Shown: one piece after another, positions 10,540 through 21,271 of the stretch
How positions within the stretch are numbered: the stretch's first letter is position 1
Layout of the letters: each line of letters begins with the position of its first letter
Source: Sphagnum compactum
Taxonomy: Eukaryota; Bryophyta; Sphagnopsida; Sphagnales
Assembly: GCA_965153455.1 (NCBI GenBank)
Contig: OZ234504.1
Span: 8,742,001-8,806,000, forward strand
Direction: 5' to 3'
DNA: 64,000 nucleotides
Notes under the pieces: generated by a model
What the model was told of the DNA's origin: nothing
What the model saw: only the letters and a program-made list of their open reading frames with translations
Databases searched by the model: none
Made by a program: the position numbers and the translations under genes

Positions 10540-11197
10540 ACAACCTTAGGGAAGAAGATGGATCTGGGGTAAGCATGGCCGAGTGGAGATACACCTGGGC
10601 CCTGGCCTGCAAGCTGGTTGGCTTTTTAAAAGTCTGGTCCTGAATATAGTATGATGTATCTTTTGCATGTAACATAGATAAAAAATGTATAGATCCTCAT
10701 ACCTATATGTATTGATTTTTAAGTATGTTTTGAAAGGTTTATTCTCATATTATCCTTCGATTTGAAACTTTGAATATGACATTATGTTTCATTTTGAAAG
10801 GCTCCATGTTTATTTAGTTTTGCCATGAGTTAGAAGGGAAAAACGCCTATGAAGGGCATCGGAGGCTTCAACTTTTAAGGCCTGGGGACCATGAAGTCAT
10901 GCAGAGTGTGACACAAAGCAACTGTGCCAAGTGCAAGATTGAAAATGCCCACCCTTGGGCTTCACCTACACTGAAACACCAAAAAGCAGCTACGGTAGTG
11001 CTTCATATGCAACCCTCCACAAATATTTCTTACATCTAAGTTTAGTTATTTACTTTTTTTCCAACTCCACCTGTAAAACAAAAGCTGAGACTGCATATAG
11101 GTGGGGGACTACTATTAGAAAACCACCTGAATCAATCGGTACGATTGACGAATCAAAAATAGGGAGCAGTAGTCAGATCATATTCATGACACTCTTC
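10540..11197. other. Unclassified intergenic DNA
   Basis: The frame at 10955-11299 overlaps the inverted and tandem repeat that follows and has no family signature. Nothing else is recognised. Confidence 0.4.
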
Positions 11198-11375
11198 TTC
11201 TCAGCAAAATGGGTGTTTGGCTTTGCTGTACGTTTTACCAGCAGCAGCAAACTCTGTAAAAATGGTGGCGAAAACCATTTTGCTGAGAAAGCTGTGTAAA
11301 AATGATAGGGAAAATCATTTTGCTGAGAAAAGTGTGTACAGATGCTGGGCGAAAACCGATTTTGCTGAGCGAAAA
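11198..11375. repeat. Three about 41-bp tandem units preceded by an inverted end
   Basis: Units starting near 11252, 11293 and 11333 share TGTAAAAATG, GGGAAAA and CATTTTGCTGAGAAA. The block at 11198-11212 (TTCTCAGCAAAATGG) is the exact reverse complement of 11275-11289. The stretch can therefore fold on itself and may be a decayed foldback element. Confidence 0.7.
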
Positions 11376-11564
11376 TGAACATGTTTTGACTTTTCTTCAT
11401 AGACCAATTTGAATTTGTGAGGGTCAGATACAAAGCACCTGGTGGTGGAGTTGCTCAAAGTAAAGATGATATTGAAAAGCGGTGAACAAACAAAACCTTA
11501 AAAGCTAGCTAGTCATGTGTCGTGTTCATTGAACAAAAAAATCCCTCTAATAATTCTGGAAAGA

Positions 11565-11870
11565 ATATGCCTGGGCATATGAACTCGGAATCTGCCGCGG
11601 ATCCGCGATCTGATACGACCCAGATTTAAATCATAAATTAGAAGAGGCGCTCAGAGGGTGACAACGCCTCAAACGGAAGCAACAGCGTAGTGTGCTGCCA
11701 GCCGTCCACGTGAAGCGACCTCCAACGGCCTGACGTGAGACGACGATCATCAGCAATGCAAGCCAATCATTACCCCGACCACTTTACATCTTGGCTTGCC
11801 CCCTAACACAAGAGCGTGAAGCAAGCGAGCAAGCGTAGTCGTCGTCCCTGATTCACTCAAACCATTCCTA
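11565..11870 (+). promoter_or_regulatory. CpG-rich patch with G-box and TGACG motifs, candidate promoter / 5' end
   Basis: This is the only stretch outside the LINE and 29.3-30.5 kb where CpG is frequent. It contains the palindrome CGCGGATCCGCG (11596-11607), a G-box CACGTG (11707-11712), and TGACGTGA (11731-11738) close to CGACGATCAT. A long C- and T-rich leader-like stretch (11830-11930) follows, and an open frame begins near 11931 in the same direction. The motifs are those bound by plant bZIP/bHLH factors. That this drives a gene is inference; the downstream frame of 75 codons (non-ATG start possible) shows no family. Confidence 0.4.
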
Positions 11871-11930
11871 TTGCAACAACCTCTGGACTCTTAGACCTTT
11901 TCATTTTTCTTCTTGTGGATCTTTTAGAGT

Positions 11931-12180
11931 TTGTCTTTGGGTTGTGTTTACTTGTGTTCTCATTTGCCTTTTACTTTTGATGGATGGGTTCACATCCTTG
12001 ATTTTTATTTACGAGGTTTTTCTTCTTTTAGAGTCCCCCACTGGTCTGCCATTGTGTCCCTTAGTGAATATCAAAAGGGTCGTGCTGGAAGCAATTTCAG
12101 ATTGAATCTTAGAATAGTTTTTTTGGCTCATGGTTCAACCTTAGGACATATTTTTTAATGTATTCATCTCATTCATATGA
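11931..12180 (+). other. Open stretch downstream of the CpG-rich patch, unrecognised
   Basis: A frame of about 75 codons ends near 12158 (contains FTFDGWVHILDFYLRGF). No domain is recognised. It could be a first exon of a lost gene or chance. It runs straight into the degenerate array at 12.2 kb. Confidence 0.25.
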
Positions 12181-12975
12181 ATATAATGGAAAAGTAAGTG
12201 CCTCGAAAGACCATCTCAGTACATAATGAGGTGGGCCTAAGGTTAAAATCTTTTAGTAATTTGGCTTAGACTCAGGATTTTTTTTAAGACTTTGGCTTAT
12301 GGTTAAAATATTTTAAAAACTTTGATCTTTGGTTGAAATTTGACCTAAGGTTTTTTAAAAATTTAGGTCTAAAAATGAAATCTATTTGGGCCTAAGGTTA
12401 GAATCTACTTAAGCCTAAGAATTAAAATCTTTTCAGTATTTTCGCTTAAGTTTCAAAAAATTATCATTTTGGCTTGGGGTTAGAATCTTTTTAGCACTTG
12501 GACCTGGCATTCATAATCTTTTTTAAGACTTTGGCTTACGGTTTAAATATTTTAAAAACTTGAATCTTTGGTTGAAATTTGACCTAAGGTTCTTTTTCTC
12601 AAAAGTAATTTAACCTATAGTTAAAATCTTTACTAATATTTTTGTTTAAGAATAAAATATTTTTAATGCTTAAGCCGAAGGTTAAAATCTTTTTAACATT
12701 TAAGCTTAAGGTTAGAATGTTTTAATATTTTGGCTTAAGTTGAGAACCTTAAAGCCTAAAGATAAATCTATTCAGGCCTTATGGTTAGAATCTATTTAAG
12801 CTTAAGGATTAATTTATTTTTATTATTTTGACATAGGGTTTTAAAAAATTATCATTTTGGCTTGGGGTTAGAATCTTTTTTACACTTGAGCCTAGCAGTA
12901 GGCTTCATGTTACAACCTTTTTATTGTTTTGACTTAGGATTTTAAAAAAAATAGCACTAAGGCTTTTAAATTTTT
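12181..12975. repeat. Degenerate GGCTTAAGGTTAAAATCTTTT array
   Basis: Words such as GCCTAAGGTTAGAATCT, GGCTTAGGTT and TTTTAAGACTTTGGCTTA recur irregularly. Longer internal copies are visible: 12288-12360 resembles 12528-12597 (spacing about 240), and CATTTTGGCTTGGGGTTAGA occurs near 12466 and 12852 (spacing about 386). A further patch with the same words is at 14370-14580. Confidence 0.75.
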
Positions 12976-13460
12976 TTTAAGAATGTTTAAAATTGGGCAT
13001 TCTAGAGAATTCTTGGAAAGCATTTATCGAGATGCTTGAAAAATATTCATTGGTTTGAAAATCTTTATTGTGCCCAAGACATTTCGGGAAGATTATATAG
13101 GTTGAAAATTTTCGTTTTTGCTCAAAATTTTGGGAATTCAATAAATCCTACGCTTGGAAATATTCATGAGATTTTTTTTCTAAAATGCTTGGAAATTTTT
13201 TGGGCAATTTTGAAAATTTTAGCCTGCTTGGGAAAGTTATAGTTGGTTTTTTTTTTTTTTCATTTCTGCCGAAAAAAATTGGGCACTCTGAAAAATCTCA
13301 GTGCTTGAAATTTTTTGGCATTGTGAGAATTCTTATTCTGCTCAATAATTACGAGCACCTTATAAATGTTGAAGATAGTTTTGATTTATGCCCCAAAATT
13401 TTTGGCATTCTGAAAATTTCTTCAGGTTTCAAAAGATTTGGGCAATTTGAGAATGATTTT
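12976..13460. repeat. Degenerate TTTTGGGCAATTTTGAAAATTT array
   Basis: Imperfect units around GGGCATTCTGAAAA, TGCTTGGAAA and AAATTTTTGGG repeat about every 45-60 bp, in a style unlike the array to the left. It includes a T run at 13248-13260. The open frames here are by-products of the repetition. Confidence 0.6.
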
Positions 13461-14159
13461 GCCCAATATTGTCAGGCAAATCATGAAGGCCCAAAAAGCA
13501 AATTCACTACCCACCATCCCAGGTGCTCTCTCACATGAAAGTTAGAATGTTGGGTAGAACAACATTAGGGTAAAACTGCCCATCATTGATCAATACCCTA
13601 TCACTGAACAGTTTTTTAGATCTTTGTCGTCTGTGCTTCATTTTGAGTGATTGAAAATGCTATGGGAACATTGCCTCAAGCTCTAGAATTCATCTTTGAA
13701 ATGCAAATGCAAAGGAGGAATGAAAAAATAACAAGAAAAATAATAAGGTTTCCAACTTACCAAATGCTTTTTTTTCTTCTTTTTCTTCTCTGTGAACCCC
13801 TCCTACTTTCAAAGCTTCGAACTATTTCAGTTTTTATTCATTTTAAACGATTTAAAGTGTTGTAGGAGTGCCACCTTCAATTGTACAAATAATCTTTGAA
13901 CTCTAATCACAACATAACAACATACAAGGAATTTTTTGGGTGTTCAGGGATTGGCTTTGTAATGTTCTATGGTTTTTTTTTTTGTTCTTGACCCCCTTTA
14001 CTTTGGGGGATTGTAACTTTCTCATTTCTAATCCATTTTTGGCAATTTTGAGTGCATGAGATGCACCAAAAGGAGGCATTCAAATTTTGTTTGGACATAA
14101 AAAACAATGGAGCCCTCCAGTTGAATTTGGCATGCCCTGAGCACTTAAATGTTCTGGCA
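13461..14159. other. AT-rich intergenic DNA
   Basis: No gene or ordered repeat was recognised. Confidence 0.5.
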
Positions 14160-14278
14160 ATGTCTTGCACCTTTAAGACAAATGTTTCATACCCTCAGGA
14201 CAAATGTTTTGCTCTTTCAAGCCAAATGTCATGCACTCCCAAGACAAATGCCTACACCCTTAAAACAATGACCTTGAG
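14160..14278. repeat. Short tandem repeat, about 22-26 bp, roughly five units
   Basis: The core AAGACAAATG with a flanking CACCCT/CTCCC word is repeated at about 14177, 14199, 14221, 14241 and 14262 with substitutions. Confidence 0.6.
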
Positions 14279-14369
14279 TCAAATTGTAATAGCCCCAAGT
14301 CATGGGATCAAGAATTTTGGTGTATTTGATGCAAATCCACATTTAAAATAATAATAATACACATAAATT

Positions 14370-14590
14370 GGCTTAATGTTAAACCTCATGCCAAGAGAGT
14401 TTATCTCAAGACAAAATTAATTTTTCATATGTATATTGGCTTAAGGTTGGAATACATTTCTGAAATATGGCCTAAGGTTATTAAATTTTTTTGAAACTTT
14501 GGCTTTCGGATTTGAATTTTTTTAGCACTTTGGCCTATGGTTGAAACTTTTTTTTAACAATTTGGCTCAAGGTTGGACTCATGTACGAGT
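14370..14590. repeat. Second patch of the GGCTTAAGGTT array
   Basis: TTGGCTTAAGGTTGGAAT, TGGCCTAAGGTTATTAAA, TTTGGCCTATGGTTGAAAC and related words match the 12.2-13.0 kb array. Probably the same satellite-like sequence split by later insertions. Confidence 0.65.
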
Positions 14591-14615
14591 ATGGCCCTTT
14601 TGATATTCCACAGTC

Positions 14616-14640
14616 CCCTGGCTGGCTGGCTGGCTGGCTT
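14616..14640. repeat. (CTGG)n microsatellite
   Basis: About five perfect CTGG/GGCT units in a row. Confidence 0.85.
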
Positions 14641-15167
14641 GATGGCTGTTGTTCCAAGCTCTGTCCCTGTGTCTGTCTGACCCATGTACATTGGACGTTG
14701 AGGAATCACAAATGAGTATAACTATATGTCCTACACCAATGGGTATATCAGATCTTTGTCACACAACTTTCCAATGTAGATGCCAAAGCACATGTTGTTG
14801 TTCTTTAATGGGGGGGGGCGGAGCAAAGATCAATGGAGATCCCCCCTCCCCCAACTCCCCACTCTTGCCAAAAGAACTTGATGTATGTACTTTGTAACAT
14901 GTCCTCATTGCTCAAGTGCTGCCGGTGAAGCTCGTATAACAATAATAAGCTTAGCAGCCAAAAAAAATGCTCAGATGATCCGCCTATCTTGCTGCTAAAT
15001 GGATGTGATTGTAAAGGACAACAGAGCTTCTGTTTTCGATGCTTGTTTGTTTTCTTCTGCTTTTTTTCCCAATTGGGTTCTCCACGTGAAGGAGAAGCCT
15101 GGCAGACAGCAGCCCCCCCCCAGTCCTCGAGGATGAGAGAGTTGGGACAAAGCCTCCATGGAGGGAG
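14641..15167. other. Intergenic DNA with G and C homopolymer runs
   Basis: A GGGGGGGGGCGG run lies near 14811 and a C run near 15112. Moderately GC-rich at 15060-15165. No coding family was recognised. Confidence 0.4.
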
Positions 15168-15217
15168 GAAGAATGCGGCTTCCTCAAGCAAATCAATCAA
15201 TGGAAGCCGCATTCTTC
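15168..15217. repeat. Perfect 16-bp inverted repeat (hairpin), GC-rich
   Basis: GAAGAATGCGGCTTCC (15168-15183) is followed after 18 nt by GGAAGCCGCATTCTTC (15202-15217). It lies directly beside the R3 copy and may mark the junction of two insertions. Confidence 0.9.
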
Positions 15218-15261
15218 ATCCACAACTGACCAGAAAGAAAATGGGATTTTGCAACCCATGG

Positions 15262-15710
15262 ACCAGCAGCACCCACCAGTGCACCATCCATTGGATGCCT
15301 TTTATTACTCGGTTGTGGATGAACTTCAACTGAGTTTATATTTGGTTTCACCTTGGTAACCAATTCTGTAGGCAATATCTAGGTCTCATATATAGGTAGA
15401 TAGGTAGGAAAATAGGTTACTATTACTAGGTAAGTAGATGGTTTATACATAGGTAATGGCTGTTTTTACTACCTACCTACCTACCTACCTACCTACCTAC
15501 TAATTAACAACCTGTTGAAATGCCTGATCTGTTTTTCAACGGAGTGGACATTCCATTTTTCAAGGGAGTAGGTAAGACACATTTGTATTGTTAGTACATA
15601 GCTAATGACCAGGGGAATTATTGGACAGGAATTCAATGAAAAAGTGTTTTTCTGTCCACATACCGTCCATCTGTCACGGTGCGCTGGTGGGTGCTTGCTA
15701 GTTCATTCTG
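15262..15710 (-). mobile_element. R3 element, copy 2 (opposite orientation to copy 1)
   Basis: The left end has ACCAGCAGCACCCACCAGTG and the right end (15675-15710), reversed, GAACTAGCAAGCACCCACCA. The hairpin-bearing side is on the left: the CGGTTGTGGATGAAC/CAACTGAG block at 15311-15335. The middle (15385-15505) is rich in TAGGTAG/CTACCTAC and includes a pure microsatellite. Same layout as 9449-9860 read on the other strand. Open frames across it show no protein family. Confidence 0.6.
15468..15501. repeat. (CTAC)n microsatellite in the R3 core
   Basis: About eight uninterrupted TACC units. The R3 core appears to seed such runs; shorter TAGGTAGG runs also occur near 37921 and 41026. Confidence 0.9.
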
Positions 15711-16068
15711 GCCCAGAAAATGGTGATTCACATGTAGCACTGGAGAACCTCATTTATTGGATTTGCAACAAAAAAAACTTGGAATATTTTGTCAAGGGAG
15801 TTGGTAATGAGACCAATGACAAACAGAAAAGCGAGATTATTATGTAATGTCCTTCTTATATTATGGTACCATGTGGCTTGCCACCAAATTGCAAATATTG
15901 GGATCTAAGCAAGTTGTTATGCATGGACAATCAAAGTGATGGGAAATTTAGTCATGTGGTTTTTACACACATGAATGATTTTGAAATGACCCTTTCTCAA
16001 CTTAACAAGTGACTGCGCATGTGGTAAAATTGTTTCAAATTTCAGGACCCATGGTTTGCTGAAGCATC

Positions 16069-16502
16069 TATCTATGAAGGCAGGTAGTTTGTTTGTGTTG
16101 TTTTGTTTGTACTTATGAGATCCACCAAACTGGGATGTTTCAGATCATGTTCTTGGTCTCTTTGGAAAGCTCTCGAAGAGGAGGGGTGCATCGGCTTGGT
16201 TTCATGGCGTTTGGACTTGTGGTGTAAAAGTTGTTGAATATTGAATGACTTCTTCATTGAAAAATATAGTAGCTGCAAATTTCGGAGGAATTGGAATGTG
16301 CCTTTGATGTTGTTGAAAAGATCTTGATGAGAGGATCTAATGGAATTTATTTGGGAAGATTTGGATTCAGAATGTGTCGAATATTGATTTCGAAGTGATT
16401 TTCGCCACTGAAAATTCAAATCAATTTGAAAAAACTAGGTTTTGGAAAGGAAACATCAGTTGAGGACATGGTAACAATTGGGCCAATGGCACAAGCCGCA
16501 TG
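16069..16502 (+). repeat. Dispersed repeat R2, copy A
   Basis: It aligns along its whole length, reversed, with 35756-36143. Shared blocks in order are ATCTATGAAGGCAGGTAGTT, GATCATGTTCTTGGT, CTTTGGAAAGCT, GGACTTGTGGTG, GGAATGTGCCTTTG, AAGATCTTGATGAG, GGAATTTATTTGG and TTGGGCCAATGGCACA at the end. This copy has about 44 bp (near 16245-16290) that copy B lacks. The minus-strand frame across it is a by-product. Element class unknown. Confidence 0.75.
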
Positions 16503-16544
16503 AATGGATATGAATGAGTCTTCCTCTTCAAATAATAGGTTGTT

Positions 16545-16715
16545 TTAAGGTTTGGGTTATGGTTTTAGTTTTAGGATTTGGTTTTAGGGTTTGGATTAAA
16601 GTTTTTATTTTAGACTTTGGATTAGCATTTGGATTAAAGTTTTTGTTTTAGGGTTAGGGTTAAAGTTTTTGGATTAGGGTTTGGATTAAGGTTTTAATTT
16701 TATGGTTTTGGTGTC
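16545..16715 (+). repeat. Degenerate telomere-like tract (TTTAGGGTTTGGATTAAAG)
   Basis: Many TTTAGGGTT and GTTAGGGTT words alternate with GGATTAAAGTTTT. It is related in style to the plant telomere repeat but not an exact run. It lies directly after R2 copy A. Confidence 0.6.
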
Positions 16716-19700
16716 ATAGTTTGGGATGGTTATGCCAAAATCAACCTAGGCATGGAAGGCATGAGTTGGACAATACTGAATATCATAGACTAGGCAATAT
16801 GCGCATGTTATATTTTGCCTCAGTTTAGCTAGGAGTAGTCATGCTTTTAGAGGAGAAAATTTAGGAAACAATGTTGTCATGGTTTACAAACAATTATTCA
16901 TCACTTGTGATTTAGGAAGGAGATTTTGAGTCATGAGGTAAATCAAGTTTGAAGGGGGTTCATGAGAGTTTTTAAAGAGACCAAAGATATTAGAAAGGGA
17001 AAAAAAGATACAAGAGATCAAGCGGGATTGGAAAGAGCAAGTCTAGCAATAGTGTACTTGCAATTCCAAAGATTTGCGCTATGCATTCTCAATAAGAACA
17101 CGTGTTTGGATTTTTTTTTGAAATGGGTGTGCATTCCCAACACTACTATGTGTGTTGTTACCTATGTGAGTGCAATCATACTAAGATTGTGAGTACTTTT
17201 GCGGGTTAGCTGATGAAGACTTTGTTAAAGGTTTGACAACAACAAACATTTTTTTTTACAAGTTCTGACAAGTTCTCTATTAAAAATATTGTTTGGAAGT
17301 TATTTTCTTGTTTTTAACTTTGAACTATGTAAGTCCAATCTATTGTCATGCTTTTCCACATTACCAAGAGTTGGACAACCATGTTGCCAAAGTTTGAATC
17401 TCCATCTTTGAAAATGATGCAAACCATGTGGTCACTATTAAGAAGCAAACTTTGCATCACATTCATACATTACATGTGTAGGCTAATTAGAATGAAAATG
17501 TTTTTCTATTTTGGAGTTTCATAAGCTTGGTTCCTTTTACATACATTTAAAAAGATATGCTTGTTGCATTAAAAAAGTAATATATTGTAATTGTACAGTA
17601 GGCTTAATGGCACAAGGAATTTCTACAAAGAGTTTATCTCAGTGTGTAATGGTTATCCGAATTGATGTTTGTGGAAGATGCATGTGATCCATTACATGGA
17701 TGTAATGTGTCAAGATTTCAAGAAACAATGCATAATTCATCCACATAAGTCAATATGTTGTTGTAAGGATTCATTTGGAGTTTAAAGTTAAAACCATCAC
17801 ATTATGACCACAAAATCCAATGTGAAATTTGTTGCTTTGGATTCATGTTGATTTAGATATCACAAATCTTTGTAAGTTATTGCATGTATTAATCTTTTTG
17901 TCAATATTTCAAAGAGGGATTGGATGCATGATATTCACTCATTGGAATTTCCATGTTTATTCAAATATCTACTTTATAAATAATTAGTGAAGTTATTAAT
18001 AATCATGACTCTAGATAAAGCTTCAATGTTATTTGCAATTTGTGTGATATATTTAAATACTAATTGGTGATTTTTTTTTCTGTTTCTCATAATTAAAAAT
18101 ATACATAGTGCCCTTAAAATGTGACATTATAAATTATGTTAGATCAAAGTTACTTGTTTTGTGTGTTATCATCTAGGGTGTGTTAACTATCTGTCCAAAC
18201 ACACACACACACGCATGTACGTTTGATCTATCCTATGGCCTATAAACCAACCTCCCTTACACTTTACAAATGTACCTTCTATGGGTTGGAAAGACATTTG
18301 GGGGTGTCATTTGGATCTTGGCAGATTTAATTATTAGGTATGAATATCATAAGCCAATTAATATGGGTATATTGACATTAAGCAAATATTATGATAATAC
18401 CAATCTACAAGATCAACGTGAGTAACATGGCTAATTTACCTAGTATAAATAACATTGTTAGTTAGTATAAGCAAATTCCAAGTGAGTTGAGTGGTGATAG
18501 CCATTGTTTGTATGAATATATGGAATAACAACAAAAGAATATTCACCTTATTGGTATGACAAGCAAATAACTATTGATAGTGATAGTCATCACATGGTTT
18601 GAAGTGTTTTGAACCTTGTAACATTGTTGGTTAGTATACATGCAAATTACATGTCATGCATATTGTAGTACCTAGGTTCATTTGACATTGTTTACATATA
18701 TATATAAAATGTTGAATTCTTCAAACAAATTCAAAAATAAATTTTTGATGGAGTATTTGAGAATATATCATTTTTCAAATTTTGAAATCCTCTAAATTAA
18801 TTAATTATTTGACAAACATGTGTCAAAATGGCCAAGGTACTGCAATATTGTATTGTCAACTAAATTAACATTGTCAAATAATATTAATATTGTTGACATT
18901 AGTTTAATGGTGTTAGGCACTATTGGCATGAATTAACATTATCGAGCATTCATAACAAGGAAATATGGGCTTAATTCAATAACAATTTCACCCATTTTGT
19001 AGTTAAAATTCTTGCAAATTTCTACAATGAATTTGTAATGAGAAATGCGAATGACCAATTAATGATTAACAAACTAAGATCATGTGTTATTGACCGAGTG
19101 GAGGTACATGGATGGGGTTAACTAAAGGCATATTCCAATTCTCCCATGAGACTAAGGGGGTTTTCTTTAGACCTCCATGAACCAAGTGTGGAGCATTGCT
19201 TGTCAGTAAAAAGTGTTGACCCTATTGTTAATGGACTTTTGGGGCGAAGGGGGGGAGATCATTGCCTATTTTCTTTTTCTCTTTTAAGGGGCATAAGTTT
19301 TCTATAGCTTTCCTTGAATTATTTTTTTTGAGTATTTTTTTTCACAAAGCTTTCTTGATATTTGTTAACGTCTTCTACATGAACTAGGGCAACCATGCCT
19401 AAAACTTGAACCCTCCAATGACCAAGCTAGATGGAAGCAAAATCCATAGTATTTTTTTCCATTTTTTCCAAGTTTTGTGGTGTGTGTGTATTATAGGTAT
19501 TGTTTGACCCTTGGAGTTGGGGGCCTTTCCTTCTTTATTGACAACTACAAATAGTGTCTTCAGTGCCTTATGTGTTTTTTCTATTGTTCTAGTTGTTGTG
19601 TCACATCAAGGTGGTAGATTGTGTTTACAAATGGAACATGTCCACTATGTGAAATGGTTGTGGTTCTAGTGAAGGTATTGAGCTTGGTAAGAACTATGGT

Positions 19701-21167
19701 TTTAGGGTCCACTTGAAGAGTAGGGAGGTTAGAATGGAACCAAAAGGTTCTTGACATTTCACTCCCCTTCATCCTCCCCCAAAAACATTTTTTTGTCATC
19801 TTGTGCATGTTGGGCAAACTTTATGAACAACTTGGGTTATTGCAAGGTGATGTATGTCCTTCTAAAACTTCCAAGCTACACATCTGTGTCTTTTATTGAA
19901 CTTGATGAGGTTGCAAGGGTTTTTTTACTTTGGTTTGAAGACCTTGAAATCAAACTACATGACCACTTTGTGGTGAAGAATGGCCATCAATATTTTTAAT
20001 CATGTTTGCATTAATTTTTTTGGAAACCCAAACTTTGACATATCTTTTTTTTCTTTAAAAATTTGCTCAAACCAAGCAAATGAAACATGATCTTGAATAA
20101 TTTTGAAAGATCTATTCAAAAATAATAATTAAAAAATTTTGATTAAAAATCATTTAAAAGTCAACCATGTTTCACAAATTTAATTTAATATTTTTTTCAA
20201 ATTTTTTTTGCTTGAATTGACATAGAATCTTATTAAGGTGTTTTAAAGAAAAGTGTAAATTCAAGGCCTTATTTTAAAAATTGAAAATCTTAATTTGGTT
20301 ATAAAATTTATTCAATATCTAAAATTTAGGATTTAAATATTATAATTTCTCACATTTTAAACCACTTGTGCAATTAATGATGAATCACAATGAAGAAAAC
20401 ATTTCATTTGCCTATTTAAAAATCAAGTTAAATTTTATTTAAAGAAGTTTAACAAAAACATATTTGAAATGAAATCATCTGTCATTGATTGTGTGGAGTG
20501 CAATGTGCATCACATGCAATGGGACAATGTTTAAATGCGTTGTTGCGTTCATGTGAAATTCCATCCCGTTATTTTCATTTGAATGACAATTTAATGAAAT
20601 GAAATCATGGAATTCACCCACATTTTATTGTAATGAATGTTGCCATTATTAGCATGAATTAACATTCTTAGCTATATGGACAATGTTATTGACTATATGC
20701 AAGGTGGACTTTTATTAGTGTTTACCGCATCCAAAATAAAATATGAAAATTATTTTCCCATCCTTGTCCATAAACATAGAAGAACGGATAATATGTAGTG
20801 AAAGATCTATTAAATGTGACCACATGGGCCATCAAAAGGTAATCATATTTTTCTATTGGCCTTTTTGGAAAGCCTTATTAAGCATGCAATTTTAAAAGTC
20901 CAAACTCTTGTTCACATCATGCAAAGAATGTACAATTTATGTGTACATGTCATTATAGCCAACATAGTTAGTTGAATGCTCTTACTACATGGAATCATCA
21001 ATCACATATTTGACAATTATCAATAAAATTAGTATGCATTTTTTTAAATTAGAAATAAAATTTGTCTTAGTTTTGATGGCAGACATGGACATGTTCGTTA
21101 GACAACATTAGTTAGATTAATGTATATATATATTGAGAACACATTTACACACATATATGATGGGTCG
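16716..21167. other. Long AT-rich intergenic stretch without recognised genes
   Basis: Only small features are seen: (CA)n at 18199-18212; a local duplication of AACATTGTTAGTTAGTATA (near 18450 and 18621); and a shared GCATGAATTAACATT segment near 18930 and 20655. The open frames at 16962-17192 and 19581-19999 have no family signature. Confidence 0.45.
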
Positions 21168-21271
21168 CTACTACAAAACACATCTCCATTCCACTATGCA
21201 TTTCACTCACTTTCCCAAGCAAAATGCAAGTGGAATGCATAGTGGAAGAGGGACATGTTTTTAAATTAGTG
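21168..21271. mobile_element. Foldback miniature element, CACTA-like ends
   Basis: The left half (ACAAAACACATCTCCATTCC, then ACTATGCATTTCACT) pairs with the right half (AGTGGAATGCATAGTGGAAG, then GGGACATGTTTT), leaving a short centre. The reversed right end begins CACTAATTT and the left end CTACTACAAA, like ends of CACTA elements. The TCCACTATGCA word also occurs in the larger element at 44789-45384. No target duplication was found. Confidence 0.6.

Noticed and set aside
14805-15375. Several frames of 60-135 codons on both strands
   Set aside because: They overlap homopolymer runs, a hairpin and the R3 element; nothing protein-like is conserved beyond the R3 DNA match.
16072-16419. 115-codon minus-strand open frame
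   Set aside because: It lies entirely inside repeat R2, the second R2 copy does not keep the frame, and no family signature is present.
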